A stretch of DNA of 42,881 bases from Bacteroidales bacterium (GTDB lineage Bacteria; Bacteroidota; Bacteroidia; Bacteroidales; GCA-2748055): NCBI GenBank assembly GCA_018400695.1, contig JAGYMF010000003.1:1-42881 (forward strand). The letters run 5' to 3'. The stretch's first letter is position 1; each line of letters starts with the position of its first letter. Below are positions 1 to 8,979 of this stretch, piece by piece. A program made the translations under genes and the position numbers. Below the pieces are notes generated by a model. That model made no database searches. It was not told where the DNA came from and worked only from the letters and a program-made list of their open reading frames with translations.

Positions 1-2
1 CC

Positions 3-569
3 GAGGAGTATGCCAATATTATTTATCAAACTGCCGGGGAGACGAATAAACTCACTAATAATTTGCTGAACTGGGCACGTGCACAGCGCGACAGTATTGA
101 GGTCAGAATCGCTTCTGTTCCACTCGATGAAATCCTTCAGGGATCCAGGGTTAATGCAGCAGCACAGGCTGACAGGAAACGTGTCCGGGTGACGATTCAT
201 AATCACTATTCCGGGAATGTTCTTGCCGACAAGGATCTGATAATGACCGTGCTTTTAAACCTTCTGAGCAATGCTATTAAGTTCACCAGGCCGGGTGGAG
301 AGGTCGAACTGATCACTGAAATCAGGAAGAATGAGGTGCTTATCTCTGTCAAGGATAGCGGCATCGGGATTCCTGCAGAGAATATCCCCAAGCTGTTCAA
401 GGAGATTGAGTCGGTAAGTACCCCGGGAACGGAAAATGAGAAGGGAACAGGGCTCGGGTTGCTGGTCTGCAAAGAATTTGTGGAGTTGCACCATGGAAAG
501 ATCGAAGTAAACTCGGAACTGGGCAAGGGTTCTGTTTTCTCTTTTAACCTGCCATTGGCGGAGGACTGA
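3..569 (+). CDS. Sensor histidine kinase, C-terminal part (5' end outside window)
   Basis: The reading frame is open from the first bases, so only the C-terminal ~189 residues are present. The visible part starts in the last helix of a dimerisation domain (a LLNWARAQ segment, typical of Bacteroidota kinases). A complete HATPase_c domain follows: N box [10 protein letters not shown]1 box [12 protein letters not shown]2 box [12 protein letters not shown]. It ends with the usual [12 protein letters not shown] strand. The phospho-accepting His and any sensor or receiver domain lie upstream and cannot be judged. No receiver domain follows, so if the protein is hybrid the receiver is not C-terminal. 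The protein would autophosphorylate and pass phosphate to an unseen regulator. The family call is firm; the signal is unknown. Confidence 0.93.
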   Translation, partial: EEYANIIYQTAGETNKLTNNLLNWARAQRDSIEVRIASVPLDEILQGSRVNAAAQADRKRVRVTIHNHYSGNVLADKDLIMTVLLNLLSNAIKFTRPGGEVELITEIRKNEVLISVKDSGIGIPAENIPKLFKEIESVSTPGTENEKGTGLGLLVCKEFVELHHGKIEVNSELGKGSVFSFNLPLAED

Positions 570-694
570 AACCATCCTGGTGGGGATTTAAAACACCAAC
601 CTGACCATTGTACTGCTGTCTGCAGGCTGAAACATGCCTTTTTTGTCGAACAATTTTGCTAACTTGGAGGTTAAATAAAAAAAACGAAAATCTT

Positions 695-1411
695 ATGAAT
701 CGTAAATCAAATACTTTATTTGTCTTCGCCGCGGTCATTACAATGACCCTGCTTTCGAACCCGGCCTTCAGCCAGATAAGGGTGTACCATACGAGCGGCG
801 GGGAGTCGATCATCTCTGATGCACTTGTCAGTTACGACAATTCCACCGTGAATACCAACCTCCGCTTCACCACGTTTTTTCATGCAGAACAGATGCTGAA
901 CGTGGACCTGGGAAGGTTCCTGGGGATGTATTCCGGCCTCGGGGTGAGGAATGTCGGGTTTATCACGGACGACCTATACCAGAACATGGGGTTCCTGGGC
1001 GTCGATGATACCCATCCGGACTGGAACAAGCAGACAAAACTCAAACGCCGTACCTATTCCCTGGGCGTTCCCCTGGCACTGAAGATCGGTCTGTTGAAAA
1101 AACAGATTTTCCTGTACGGCGGGGCGGAGTATGAATGGACCTTTCACTACAAGCAGAAGCTCTTTATCGACGGGGAGAAATTCAAGTTTTCTGAATGGAC
1201 CAGCGACCGGGTGAATGCTTTCCTGCCTTCATTTTTTGCTGGTGTACAGCTGCCCAAAGGGCTGAATATCAAGTTCAGGTACTACCTCGACGATTTCCTG
1301 AATCCTGCGTATACCGGGATTGACTTCGGAGAGAATGTCGATTATTCAAATTTCGGTTCTACCGGCATCTACTACATCTCCCTCGCCTTTGTTACCGGGG
1401 GGAAAAAGTAA
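695..1411 (+). CDS. Secreted outer-membrane beta-barrel-like protein
   Basis: This 238-residue protein starts at ATG 695. The frame is open further upstream, but this start gives a clean Sec signal peptide (MNRKSN, a hydrophobic stretch, then NPAFSQ with cleavage after Q). The mature part has alternating hydrophobic and aromatic strands, with repeated G-x-Y/G-L-G patterns such as GMYSGLGVRNVGF and FLYGGAEYEWTF, and ends in a strand (YYISLAFVTGGKK). This is the pattern of small Bacteroidota outer-membrane barrels (PorT/OmpA-barrel-like). No enzymatic motif was found. It stands alone between the kinase and the cohesin/dockerin gene, with about 125 bp upstream. A CAATTTTG at 651-658 is a weak -7 candidate. 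The barrel call rests on pattern, not on a recognised family; the specific role is unknown. Confidence 0.7.
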   Translation: MNRKSNTLFVFAAVITMTLLSNPAFSQIRVYHTSGGESIISDALVSYDNSTVNTNLRFTTFFHAEQMLNVDLGRFLGMYSGLGVRNVGFITDDLYQNMGFLGVDDTHPDWNKQTKLKRRTYSLGVPLALKIGLLKKQIFLYGGAEYEWTFHYKQKLFIDGEKFKFSEWTSDRVNAFLPSFFAGVQLPKGLNIKFRYYLDDFLNPAYTGIDFGENVDYSNFGSTGIYYISLAFVTGGKK

Positions 1412-1461
1412 CGGCGCCGGGCCCTGACGGCCGAATTCCGATATCCTGCTCCTTCATCATA

Positions 1462-1489
1462 TTAACTGGTACAGTTATTAACCAGTTAA
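1462..1489. repeat. 9-bp inverted repeat just upstream of a start codon
   Basis: TTAACTGGT (1462-1470) and ACCAGTTAA (1481-1489) are perfect inverted arms with a 10-base spacer. The structure ends 9 bases before the ATG at 1499. It could be an operator for a dimeric regulator or an mRNA hairpin affecting initiation. No U-run follows, so it is not a standard terminator of the preceding gene. Confidence 0.5.
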
Positions 1490-1498
1490 AATGTATGT

Positions 1499-3616
1499 AT
1501 GATGAAGAAAAAACTTACCATCGCACTGTCCGGCGCTTTGCTGCTGTGTTCTTTTGCAGTAAGAAGCCAGGACGGATTGTTCATTTCAGAGATTGTTGAT
1601 CCGGCCGACGATTATTCCGGCCGTTTTGTTGAACTGTTTAATGCCGGCAGCGAGCCGGTGGATTTCAGCGCGACGCCATGCTACCTTTCACGGCAAAGCA
1701 ACGGGGGAACTTCGTGGGGTGAGCTGCTGCTCGAGGGAACGGTGGCAGCAGGGGCGACCTTTGTGATCGGAGGATCGGGCTTTGCCGACCTGTACGGATT
1801 TGCTCCCGACCAGGTAACCGGTATTCTGATCGGCAATGGCAACGATGCCTACTGCCTTTTCAGCGGTGGCGACCATACCGGAGGAACGCTCCATGATATC
1901 TACGGAGCGATCGATATCGACGGTACGGGCGAACCGTGGGAGTATGGGGATCAGCGGGCGTTGCGTATCGCGGGTGTTGCTGCGCCCAATACGGTTTGGA
2001 CCGCAGCGGAGTGGGAGATCACCGCGGCCGGCGTGGCCGACGCGGATCCGGGCATCCATCATGGCGAAGGTGGCGGGGACCTTCCCCTTCCCGGGGTATA
2101 CGGACTCTCGGTTGTGAATGATACCGTTGCTGCGGGCGATACTGCCATTGTGCCGGTGATGGTCTCCTACCTCACAACCTCCGATCATGTGATCTCCTGG
2201 CAATTTGAGTTGACATACGACAGTACAATACTGGACTATCTGTCGGGTACACTCACCGGGACATTGTCTGAAGGCGGTACAGTGGTCGTGAACAGCGATT
2301 CGGCTGGTAGCTTGTCGGTTCGGTATATGAACGCAGAACCGCTTACTGGTGAGGGGGCGATCATCGACCTTCAGTTCAGCGCCCTGGCCCCTGGCACTTC
2401 CGCTGTGCTGATCTCGGACGCCTTCCTGAACAACCATTCCGTAGAAAATCCTGCCGGTGGTGATGTTGTCGTGATGAGTGCCGTGCCTCCGGCTGCAGCG
2501 ATCACATACGACGATACGCTGCACAGGTTCGCCGACACCCTGCTGATCACAGCCACCTTCAGTGAGCAGATGGACCCTGCCGTTCCGGTTACCTTCAGCC
2601 TGCAAGGCGCAGTAACAGTGCCGGAGGTCGTGATGAGCCGCGTGAATGATACGGTCTATACCGCTGCGTGGCCTGTTCCGAAGGCTGAAGGCGATGTGGA
2701 AGTGGTGATGACCGGGGGACGTGACCTGTGGGGAAGTACGGTACTGCCTGCACCGCTCTCCGGGGGCAGCTTTGCGATCGTCCCTTTTTCACCGGGCGAT
2801 GTGGATGATGACGGACTGATTTTGGCGTACGATGCGGCGCTGACATTGCAGCATTCTGTGGGACTGGATCCCCTGCCGGATGTCGATCCGCTGCCCTGGG
2901 AGCCCTGGCGCGACAGTACGGCCAATGTGGATGGATCGCCAGGTATCACGGCCAATGATGCGGCGCTGATACTGCAGTATTCTGCCGGACTGATCACTGG
3001 ATTTGGTGAGGGAGCGAAGAAGGGGGTGACAGCTGCGGATGTGTCGGTTGAAGTGGTGGGAGATGAGATTGTTTTCTATTCACATGGTGCGCTGGTGGGG
3101 CTGAATGTGTCAGCGGTAGAAAGCGCCGGTTTGCTGGGAACGCCGCAGGGGATTGCGGAACAGCTTCTGTCGGCGATGAATATCAATGCGACAGATTACC
3201 GTATTGGCCTGTGCACGGCTGCGGCCCTGCCGGAGGGAACCGCCATGATGAGGATCCCTTACGATGGCAGTGGAACGGCAACATTTAACCTGCGGATCAA
3301 CAAGGAGGAGCGGGTGGTAGCTGTCGACCTGGCTACGGGGATGGGTGGCGTTGCAGACGATCGTTTTTCAGTATATCCCAACCCGGCGGGTAGACGGTTG
3401 TTTATCGATGCCGGCGGAGCGGCGATGGCGGAGGGGACGAGGATCCGTATGACAGACCAGCGCGGGGGAAAGATCATGGATGAGCCATTCGAGGAACGGT
3501 ACAGGGAGATCGATCTTTCCGGTTATCCTGCCGGCGGACTGCTCTACCTGCAGATTGTTTCTCCGGCGGGGGAGGTTATCGCGGGACAAAAGGTGATGGT
3601 GTCCGGCCATGAATAG
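1499..3616 (+). CDS. T9SS-secreted protein with lamin-tail, cohesin and dockerin domains
   Basis: A 705-residue secreted protein; start at ATG 1499 or the adjacent ATG 1502, both giving the same signal peptide (MKKKLTIALSGALLLCSF...RSQ). Domains in order: a lamin-tail domain at ~25-165 (ISEIVDP...GRFVELFNAG), a cohesin-like domain at ~198-325 (SWQFELTYDSTILDYLSG...GEGAIIDLQF), an Ig/SbsA-like stretch at ~335-425, and a type I dockerin at ~431-500. The dockerin has two calcium-loop repeats (GDVDDDGLILAYDAALTLQ and NVDGSPGITANDAALILQ). A T9SS sorting domain from ~620 (FSVYPNPAGRRLFID) ends in a KVMV strand. No catalytic domain is visible, so a scaffolding or surface-attachment role is inferred. 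Having cohesin and dockerin on one chain allows self- or cross-assembly in principle. A strong hairpin terminator follows. Confidence 0.88.
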   Translation: MMKKKLTIALSGALLLCSFAVRSQDGLFISEIVDPADDYSGRFVELFNAGSEPVDFSATPCYLSRQSNGGTSWGELLLEGTVAAGATFVIGGSGFADLYGFAPDQVTGILIGNGNDAYCLFSGGDHTGGTLHDIYGAIDIDGTGEPWEYGDQRALRIAGVAAPNTVWTAAEWEITAAGVADADPGIHHGEGGGDLPLPGVYGLSVVNDTVAAGDTAIVPVMVSYLTTSDHVISWQFELTYDSTILDYLSGTLTGTLSEGGTVVVNSDSAGSLSVRYMNAEPLTGEGAIIDLQFSALAPGTSAVLISDAFLNNHSVENPAGGDVVVMSAVPPAAAITYDDTLHRFADTLLITATFSEQMDPAVPVTFSLQGAVTVPEVVMSRVNDTVYTAAWPVPKAEGDVEVVMTGGRDLWGSTVLPAPLSGGSFAIVPFSPGDVDDDGLILAYDAALTLQHSVGLDPLPDVDPLPWEPWRDSTANVDGSPGITANDAALILQYSAGLITGFGEGAKKGVTAADVSVEVVGDEIVFYSHGALVGLNVSAVESAGLLGTPQGIAEQLLSAMNINATDYRIGLCTAAALPEGTAMMRIPYDGSGTATFNLRINKEERVVAVDLATGMGGVADDRFSVYPNPAGRRLFIDAGGAAMAEGTRIRMTDQRGGKIMDEPFEERYREIDLSGYPAGGLLYLQIVSPAGEVIAGQKVMVSGHE

Positions 3617-3651
3617 GCAACTGTCTTAACGGTCAGACCTGTTTTTTACGA

Positions 3652-3688
3652 CCGCGCCAGGGAACTTCCCTGGTGCGGTTTCCTTTTT
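3652..3688 (+). terminator. Rho-independent terminator
   Basis: A 12-bp stem (CCGCGCCAGGGA at 3652-3663 and TCCCTGGTGCGG at 3667-3678, one G-T pair) with a 3-base loop is followed directly by TTTCCTTTTT. It lies 35 bases after the stop at 3616 and should end that transcript. Confidence 0.85.
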
Positions 3689-3771
3689 AAGGAACTGAAC
3701 CGGGCATGATATTTTTTTTTGAAAAGGAAGGAGTTATTCTCATAGGTTCCGAAAACTTTTGCGCCCAGGAT

Positions 3772-3801
3772 TTTGATGGTTTTTCTGAAATGTTACTTTT
3801 G
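3772..3801 (+). promoter_or_regulatory. Candidate Bacteroidota housekeeping promoter
   Basis: TTTG at 3772-3775 and TACTTTTG at 3794-3801 match the -33 TTTG / -7 TAnnTTTG consensus, with an 18-base spacer (the usual value is about 19-21). It would give a leader of about 105 bases for the gene starting at 3913. It lies just after the terminator, so the gene is probably transcribed alone. Confidence 0.55.
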
Positions 3802-3912
3802 CAATCTGCCCTAAAAATCCTGATTTTTGTTGCTTTTTTGAAACAAAACAGGATAGGAACCGTATGTTTTTATATTAAACCAATACAAGGAACCATTAAA
3901 ATTTTAATTGTT

Positions 3913-4734
3913 ATGCTTAGATTAAAAGTGATGTTTTTGTTGTTAGCGGGCTTACTGTTTTCAGTTCAACTGCAAGCTGCAGGCGATGTTGAGGTACAAT
4001 ATGTCGCCATCCATTATGGCAATGCAGTGAGCGATGTAATCAATGAGTCTTCGTTCCCGGCATTCACCTTCTACAATGCAGTGGGAGAGGTGACCGGGTA
4101 TACTGAAAAGCAGAAAGTAATCGGTAACCCTACCTATCTTTCCGGATGGTACGGAACAGTGCCAGAGAAAATGGCCTTCAGCGCAAATTACCGCGGCGAG
4201 TACAGCAAGTCGGAAGGATTTCCATACGAAAACGGGGCCGTCTATGTCCTTGATAAAAACGGAACAGTGGCGTATCAGCTGCCTCCTGAAAAATTCAATG
4301 ATGTGAATTACAGGGATAAGTATGATGCTGTTTTCTCTGATATCAAAAACTCCATCAGGAAGTTATCCAGGGGAAAGGAAGAGAAGGTTGTGAAGGAAAA
4401 GAAGCGACAGTATATCAAGTCAAGTCCTGTTGGTGAACGCGAAGCTGTCAAAGGATCGAAAACTGATAACAAGGTGGATGGTATTGTTGGGTGGCCTGTA
4501 CCGGATTTAACCCTTACAGATGGAGAAGGGAATTCCGTGCAGCTGCAGGAACTGGCTGAAGGAAAAGTGACCGTGCTGGTGTTCTATTCCCTCAACGGAG
4601 TTACATGGAAGCGGGGTGATACGGACGGTAACATTGTTGAGGAAGGTGAAGAGAATCCACTGGTGTCTGGTAAAGCCGGTGCCAATAAATTTTTCACACA
4701 GCACCTTAAAATGGTGCAGGCCCTGGCGGAATAA
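3913..4734 (+). CDS. Secreted protein with a degenerate, cysteine-free redoxin-like C-terminus
   Basis: This 273-residue protein starts at ATG 3913. The open frame runs back to 3706, but the Sec signal peptide (MLRLKVMFLLLAGLLFSV...QAAG) fixes this start. The first half (~25-155) resembles no family I can name; it has a YVLDKNGTVAYQLPPEKF motif like the last strands of a thioredoxin fold. A lysine-rich linker (~155-195) follows. The C-terminal ~80 residues open as AhpC/TSA-type redoxins do (VGWPVPDLTLTDGEGNSVQL...GKVTVLVFYS), but where a catalytic Cys would be expected the chain reads LNGVTW. The protein contains no cysteine at all, so thiol chemistry is impossible. It may be a non-catalytic relic or a binding module. 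Nothing in the neighbours fixes a role. Confidence 0.7.
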   Translation: MLRLKVMFLLLAGLLFSVQLQAAGDVEVQYVAIHYGNAVSDVINESSFPAFTFYNAVGEVTGYTEKQKVIGNPTYLSGWYGTVPEKMAFSANYRGEYSKSEGFPYENGAVYVLDKNGTVAYQLPPEKFNDVNYRDKYDAVFSDIKNSIRKLSRGKEEKVVKEKKRQYIKSSPVGEREAVKGSKTDNKVDGIVGWPVPDLTLTDGEGNSVQLQELAEGKVTVLVFYSLNGVTWKRGDTDGNIVEEGEENPLVSGKAGANKFFTQHLKMVQALAE

Positions 4735-4925
4735 CTGTTATCCGACACCCTTCGTCCTTGGCTCCTCCGGGCCAAAGGTTCCTCCGGGCTGATTTGCGGG
4801 GAACTTCAATCATGTATTGTATGGTCCTCCATTGTATTATTGCCTGAAAACCGGATCCGCTAAAAAAGTTGAAGGTGTTGATTACTGAAGTAGAAATGAA
4901 TTAATAATGTAAATGATAGTGTGAT

Positions 4926-7463
4926 ATGAGAAGTGTTGTCGTATTTTTTATTGGGATGTTGATTGTAGGGGTTTCAAATCTGATGGCACACCAGTTGGAT
5001 GCTGTGAAAGGCACTACTGCAGGCGATGCTGCCAAAAGCGATCCGCAGGGAGTGGTCATTGGGACGGGTACGGCTGTTGATAAGTACCTTCCGGTGGCTC
5101 CCTGGTGGGGATATTCCTATACGCAAACGATCTACCTTCAGCAGGAGATCAATGTTTCCGGACAAATCAAGGAGATCAGTTATTATTATAATGGTGGCAG
5201 TGCCTGGACCGATGATATCGTTATCTATATGGGGACAACCGATAAAAGTTCCTTCACCAGCGAATCTGACTGGGTGGCGGCAGCAAATCTGACACAGGTA
5301 TATGCCGGTCCCCTTGCAGTAACAGCCGCGGAAGGCTGGGTGACCCTGGTACTGGATACCCCTTTCGATTATGATAATAGTCAGAACCTCGTCGTTGCAG
5401 TGGATGAGAACAGCACAGGGTCACATAACGACAGTGATGACTTTTACTGCACTGAGATCACTGATGGTGCGAGGAGCCTGGCTTATGTAAGTGATGAGAG
5501 CAACCCGGATCCCACCTCTCCGCCTGCTGCAGAAGATTTCAGCGGCTGGAGTCCCGATTTTATTCCCAATACCACATTTGGTTTCGGAAATACGGTTGCT
5601 GATCCGGATGCTGCAGTAAGCAGCACCGCTGCAGGTGGGAGCTGGAGTGATGCTGCCACCTGGACAAATGGAGTGGTGCCTGTTACGACCGACAGCGTAG
5701 TGATCAGCGGGCCAGTCAGTATCAATGGCAATTATTCCTGTGATCAGCTGTATGTTGCACCTGAAGGTATCCTGGAGAACGAAAATGATTTGCAGGGATA
5801 TACCCTTACAGTGAATGGCAATCTTGTGAATGAAGGAATAATTCGGGATAACCCGGATTATGATATGACCCTGAGGGTGCTGGTTTACGAGGATGTTGTC
5901 AACGCCGGAACCAGCAGTTTCGGGGAGCTGGCACTTGGGGGAACCAGCAGCCAGACTATTCGTCAGACAGGCACACAACCGTTTACCAATGAAAGAATGA
6001 TCATGTGGTATGATGCAACGGAAACTGTTTTCACCGACGGCAATGTGACTTTTGAAGGGACAGAAATCTCTTTAAGTAACCTGGCTATGGTGCTGAACGG
6101 AAACCTGAACCTTACCGGCGGAGGATTGCTGTCGGAGGTGTCATTAGACGGACAAGGTTATGTGCTGAACTGCTCGGAAAACACACTGCTGGGAACGAAT
6201 ACACTGCTGACCAATATACAATTGGATGGTACCATCCAGGTAACGACCAATGCTGTTACTTTTGGTGAAGGTGTTGTAAACAAAGGTGTTTTGGAGAATG
6301 GAGATGGTCTTCAGTCATACCTGCTGGAGGTAACAGGCAACCTTGTCAATGAGGGTACCATCAGGAACAACAGCGCGTTCGAAACTGCTTTGAATATCAA
6401 GGTGCTCAAAGATTTGATGGATACCGGTAGCATGCTTTTTGGTGAGTTGCAGGTGGATGGGTCAGCTGCCCAGGAGATTAATTTTATCAACACCGATGGA
6501 TTGACTGGTCGGGTTGTATTCTATTCCAACCTGGAAACTGGTGGGCCATATCAGTGGACAAAAGATGGAAATGATATCAGTGGAGAAACTTCCGAAAACA
6601 TGGTCTTTAGTGAAGGACTGACACCCGGTGATGCCGGAATTTATACCTGCGTTTCAGATGGTACAACAAGCCGGACTATTACTGTGGTTGGACCTGACGT
6701 GGCCGTTGATCCGTTACCGATTCCGTTTAGTGAGGGATTCGAAGAGGGCGCTGAAGGATGGGCGGCTTTCAGCCTTGATGACGATGACGCAACGTGGATC
6801 GTCTACACCGGGGAAGAGGCTTATGAAGGCACGCATGCCGCGAGGGTGGAGTGGAACAGTGCAGGGAACAATGACTGGCTGGTTTCACCTTTGCTGGAAA
6901 TACCTGCAGGGGCATCGGTCGACGTGTCATTCATGGCCAAATCGGGACTGGAATCATTCCTGGAGTCGTTTGATGTGAAGGTGATATCAGAAGACGGGGA
7001 GACAGAGGATCACATTGCTTCCGAAACGGATGTGCCCTTGTCTTACACGGAATATACCTATCCATTGGACAATTACGCTGGTCAGAATATCTATGTGGCT
7101 GTTGTTTGCGTATCCGTGGATATGTTTTATCTGTTTTTGGATGATTTCCGGGTTGAGGAGCGGACTGATGATGAGGACGACGGGGGTGATGGAGATGATG
7201 ACGTTTCATCCAGAGCAGATATGGAACACAGTGAGGGTTATGTTCAACTGTATCCCAATCCTGTCCGGGACCGGCTCTTTATTGAAAGTGACAGATCAGT
7301 ACAGGGAGTTAGTATATTTGATATACAAGGGAAACTGGTCATGACTCCGGAAACCAATGATTTGCGCAGTGGTGTTGATCTCTCCGGGCTTGAGGCGGGA
7401 ATCTACTTCCTGCATGTTGTCCAGGAAAACAGGACCTCGATTCATAAAATATTCCGCCATTGA
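4926..7463 (+). CDS. Large T9SS-secreted adhesin-like protein with internal duplication
   Basis: An 845-residue protein with an N-terminal hydrophobic signal (MRSVVVFFIGMLIVGVSNLM). After it comes a Bacteroidota extracellular beta domain (~40-225, IYLQQEINVSGQIKEISYYY). A region of beta-strand repeats (~230-550) contains two related ~70-residue blocks near residues 279-345 and 450-520 (both with the core GNLVNEG). An Ig-like stretch follows (~555-595, YQWTKDGNDI...GIYTCVSDG). A cleaved-adhesin-type domain spans ~600-745 (FSEGFEEGAEGW...NNDWLVSPLLEI...YLFLDDFRVEE), the module seen in gingipain-type haemagglutinins. A short acidic linker (DDEDDGGDGDDD) leads to a T9SS sorting domain (VQLYPNPVRDRLFIES). 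No protease or hydrolase motif was found, so binding or adhesion is inferred. Confidence 0.85.
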   Translation: MRSVVVFFIGMLIVGVSNLMAHQLDAVKGTTAGDAAKSDPQGVVIGTGTAVDKYLPVAPWWGYSYTQTIYLQQEINVSGQIKEISYYYNGGSAWTDDIVIYMGTTDKSSFTSESDWVAAANLTQVYAGPLAVTAAEGWVTLVLDTPFDYDNSQNLVVAVDENSTGSHNDSDDFYCTEITDGARSLAYVSDESNPDPTSPPAAEDFSGWSPDFIPNTTFGFGNTVADPDAAVSSTAAGGSWSDAATWTNGVVPVTTDSVVISGPVSINGNYSCDQLYVAPEGILENENDLQGYTLTVNGNLVNEGIIRDNPDYDMTLRVLVYEDVVNAGTSSFGELALGGTSSQTIRQTGTQPFTNERMIMWYDATETVFTDGNVTFEGTEISLSNLAMVLNGNLNLTGGGLLSEVSLDGQGYVLNCSENTLLGTNTLLTNIQLDGTIQVTTNAVTFGEGVVNKGVLENGDGLQSYLLEVTGNLVNEGTIRNNSAFETALNIKVLKDLMDTGSMLFGELQVDGSAAQEINFINTDGLTGRVVFYSNLETGGPYQWTKDGNDISGETSENMVFSEGLTPGDAGIYTCVSDGTTSRTITVVGPDVAVDPLPIPFSEGFEEGAEGWAAFSLDDDDATWIVYTGEEAYEGTHAARVEWNSAGNNDWLVSPLLEIPAGASVDVSFMAKSGLESFLESFDVKVISEDGETEDHIASETDVPLSYTEYTYPLDNYAGQNIYVAVVCVSVDMFYLFLDDFRVEERTDDEDDGGDGDDDVSSRADMEHSEGYVQLYPNPVRDRLFIESDRSVQGVSIFDIQGKLVMTPETNDLRSGVDLSGLEAGIYFLHVVQENRTSIHKIFRH

Positions 7464-7501
7464 TGTGATCAATGTCCGTTTTACTTGCTAATTTTATGTT
7501 G

Positions 7502-7541
7502 CCTGCACCATTGCCGGGACCATCCCGGTAATGGTGACAGG
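7502..7541 (+). terminator. Long hairpin after the adhesin-like gene
   Basis: CACCATTGCCGGGA (7506-7519) pairs with TCCCGGTAATGGTG (7523-7536), one G-T pair, and CCTG/CAGG extends the stem around a bulged A. Only a short TTTA follows, so termination may be imperfect. The hairpin also covers the ATG at 7531, which argues against that codon as a start for the next gene. Confidence 0.55.
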
Positions 7542-7596
7542 TTTACTGGCAGATAGAGCCGGTATTTTGTTGATGGTAGTTAATGGATATGATCGT

Positions 7597-8979
7597 ATGA
7601 TGAAGGTTTTTTTGAAGGTGGTTGTTTTGATGATGTCGCTGCAGCTGAATGCTCAGATACTGCAGATGGAGGTGCTGATCCAGGGGCTGCCTGACAAAAT
7701 GGTGTTCCTGTCGCATTATGAAAACGGTGGCTACCACCTTATTGACAGCACGATGGCGGTTAACGGCTCCTTCTATTTTGTGAAGGACCCGGTGATGCCC
7801 GACGGGATGTACAGACTGGATTTTCAGCGTCCCGATCCTGCAAAAAAGGAGGCCGGCGCACCCTATATTGAATGTATCTGGTCGGATGAATCGTTTACCG
7901 TGTATGCCGATTACAGGGACATCGCCGGCACAGTAAGTTTCGACGGGTCTGAAGAGAACAGGGTGCTGGGACGTTTTCGTGAGTATGAGAACCTCTATGA
8001 GCGCAAGATGAACGTCCTCTATCCGCTGATCGACCGCTATCCGGAAAAAGACACCTTCTATGCAGGTGCATCTGACCATTTCATGTCCCTGCAGGCTGAA
8101 AGGGATTCGTTGATCCTCGGGCTGTCGGCCGACCATCCCGGCCTCTTTGCCACCAGGCTTATCCGCGCGTACCGTTCCCCGTTGATCCCGGCTGACATGC
8201 AGGAGAGCGACCGGGTTACATTCATGAAGGAGCATTATTTTGAAAAAGCGCTGCTGGATGATCCTGCATTGTTGTACGCGCCTGTCTATAACCGCCGCAT
8301 CATCGATTACCTGATGCTCTACCGGGGCAGGGATTACTCCTTCACTGAACAGGAGGAGACGTTTACAGAAGCAGTGGACATCATCATGGCCAATGTGTCT
8401 GGCGATCCGGATCTGCGTTCCTTCGTGGTGGAATACCTGCTGGATGGGTTCCGGTCGTTCGGTATGGAGAAGATTCAGACGTATATCGTGGACACCTATG
8501 CCGACGAAACCTGTACCACCGATGCAGTAGCGCTGGCTGAGCAGCGTGTTGAAGGGTACCGCAAGATGGCGGAGGGTCAGGTGGCGGAAGACATCATGGT
8601 ACGCGATGCCGACCGGCAGCTGCAGCGGTTATCGGAAGTGGATGCGGACTACACCCTGGTGCTTTTCTGGGCCACCTATTGTGAGCACTGCATGGAGATG
8701 ATGCCCGAACTGCAAGCCTGGTACAGGGAAGAGCGTCCGGGGAATCTGGAGGTTTTTACCGTATCGATCGATACGGTGGTAGCTGACTGGCAGCGTTTCA
8801 GCGAAGTTTTTGATCCGTCCTGGATCAATACCCATGAACCGATGGGGTGGGAGGGAAAGAGTGCGGAAGATTACAACATCTATGCCACCCCAACCATGTT
8901 CCTTCTCGACCGCGAGCGACGCATCATTGCCCGCCCTTTTACCCTTCGGGAGCTGCGCCGGGAGATCCGAAGACTTTGA
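7597..8979 (+). CDS. TlpA-like thioredoxin-domain protein, periplasmic
   Basis: This 460-residue protein starts at ATG 7597 (or 7600). The frame is open from 7531, but only this start gives a normal signal peptide (MKVFLKVVVLMMSLQLNAQ). The N-terminal ~110 residues match the DUF4369 type found before Bacteroidota thioredoxins (VLIQGLPDKMVFLSHYENG...IDSTMAVNGSFYF). An all-helical DUF5106-like middle (~130-335) follows. The C-terminal ~120 residues are a thioredoxin fold with active site WATYCEHC, a later VSID strand and cis-Pro motif ATPTMFLLD. It probably acts as a thiol-disulfide oxidoreductase on exported proteins. Its last codons (EIRRL, stop) lie in the 28-bp direct repeat that recurs at 12474, so this 3' end is one edge of the segment bearing the FISUMP gene. 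Confidence 0.87.
   Translation: MMKVFLKVVVLMMSLQLNAQILQMEVLIQGLPDKMVFLSHYENGGYHLIDSTMAVNGSFYFVKDPVMPDGMYRLDFQRPDPAKKEAGAPYIECIWSDESFTVYADYRDIAGTVSFDGSEENRVLGRFREYENLYERKMNVLYPLIDRYPEKDTFYAGASDHFMSLQAERDSLILGLSADHPGLFATRLIRAYRSPLIPADMQESDRVTFMKEHYFEKALLDDPALLYAPVYNRRIIDYLMLYRGRDYSFTEQEETFTEAVDIIMANVSGDPDLRSFVVEYLLDGFRSFGMEKIQTYIVDTYADETCTTDAVALAEQRVEGYRKMAEGQVAEDIMVRDADRQLQRLSEVDADYTLVLFWATYCEHCMEMMPELQAWYREERPGNLEVFTVSIDTVVADWQRFSEVFDPSWINTHEPMGWEGKSAEDYNIYATPTMFLLDRERRIIARPFTLRELRREIRRL

Noticed and set aside
1688-2605. A long minus-strand open frame (about 305 codons) under the cohesin/dockerin gene
   Set aside because: It lies wholly antisense to a gene with recognisable domains, has no domain or signal of its own, and follows from the high GC of that gene.
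7531-7596. Upstream ATG (7531) as the start of the thioredoxin-domain gene
   Set aside because: It lies within a hairpin and would put 22 extra residues before a good signal peptide that begins at 7597.
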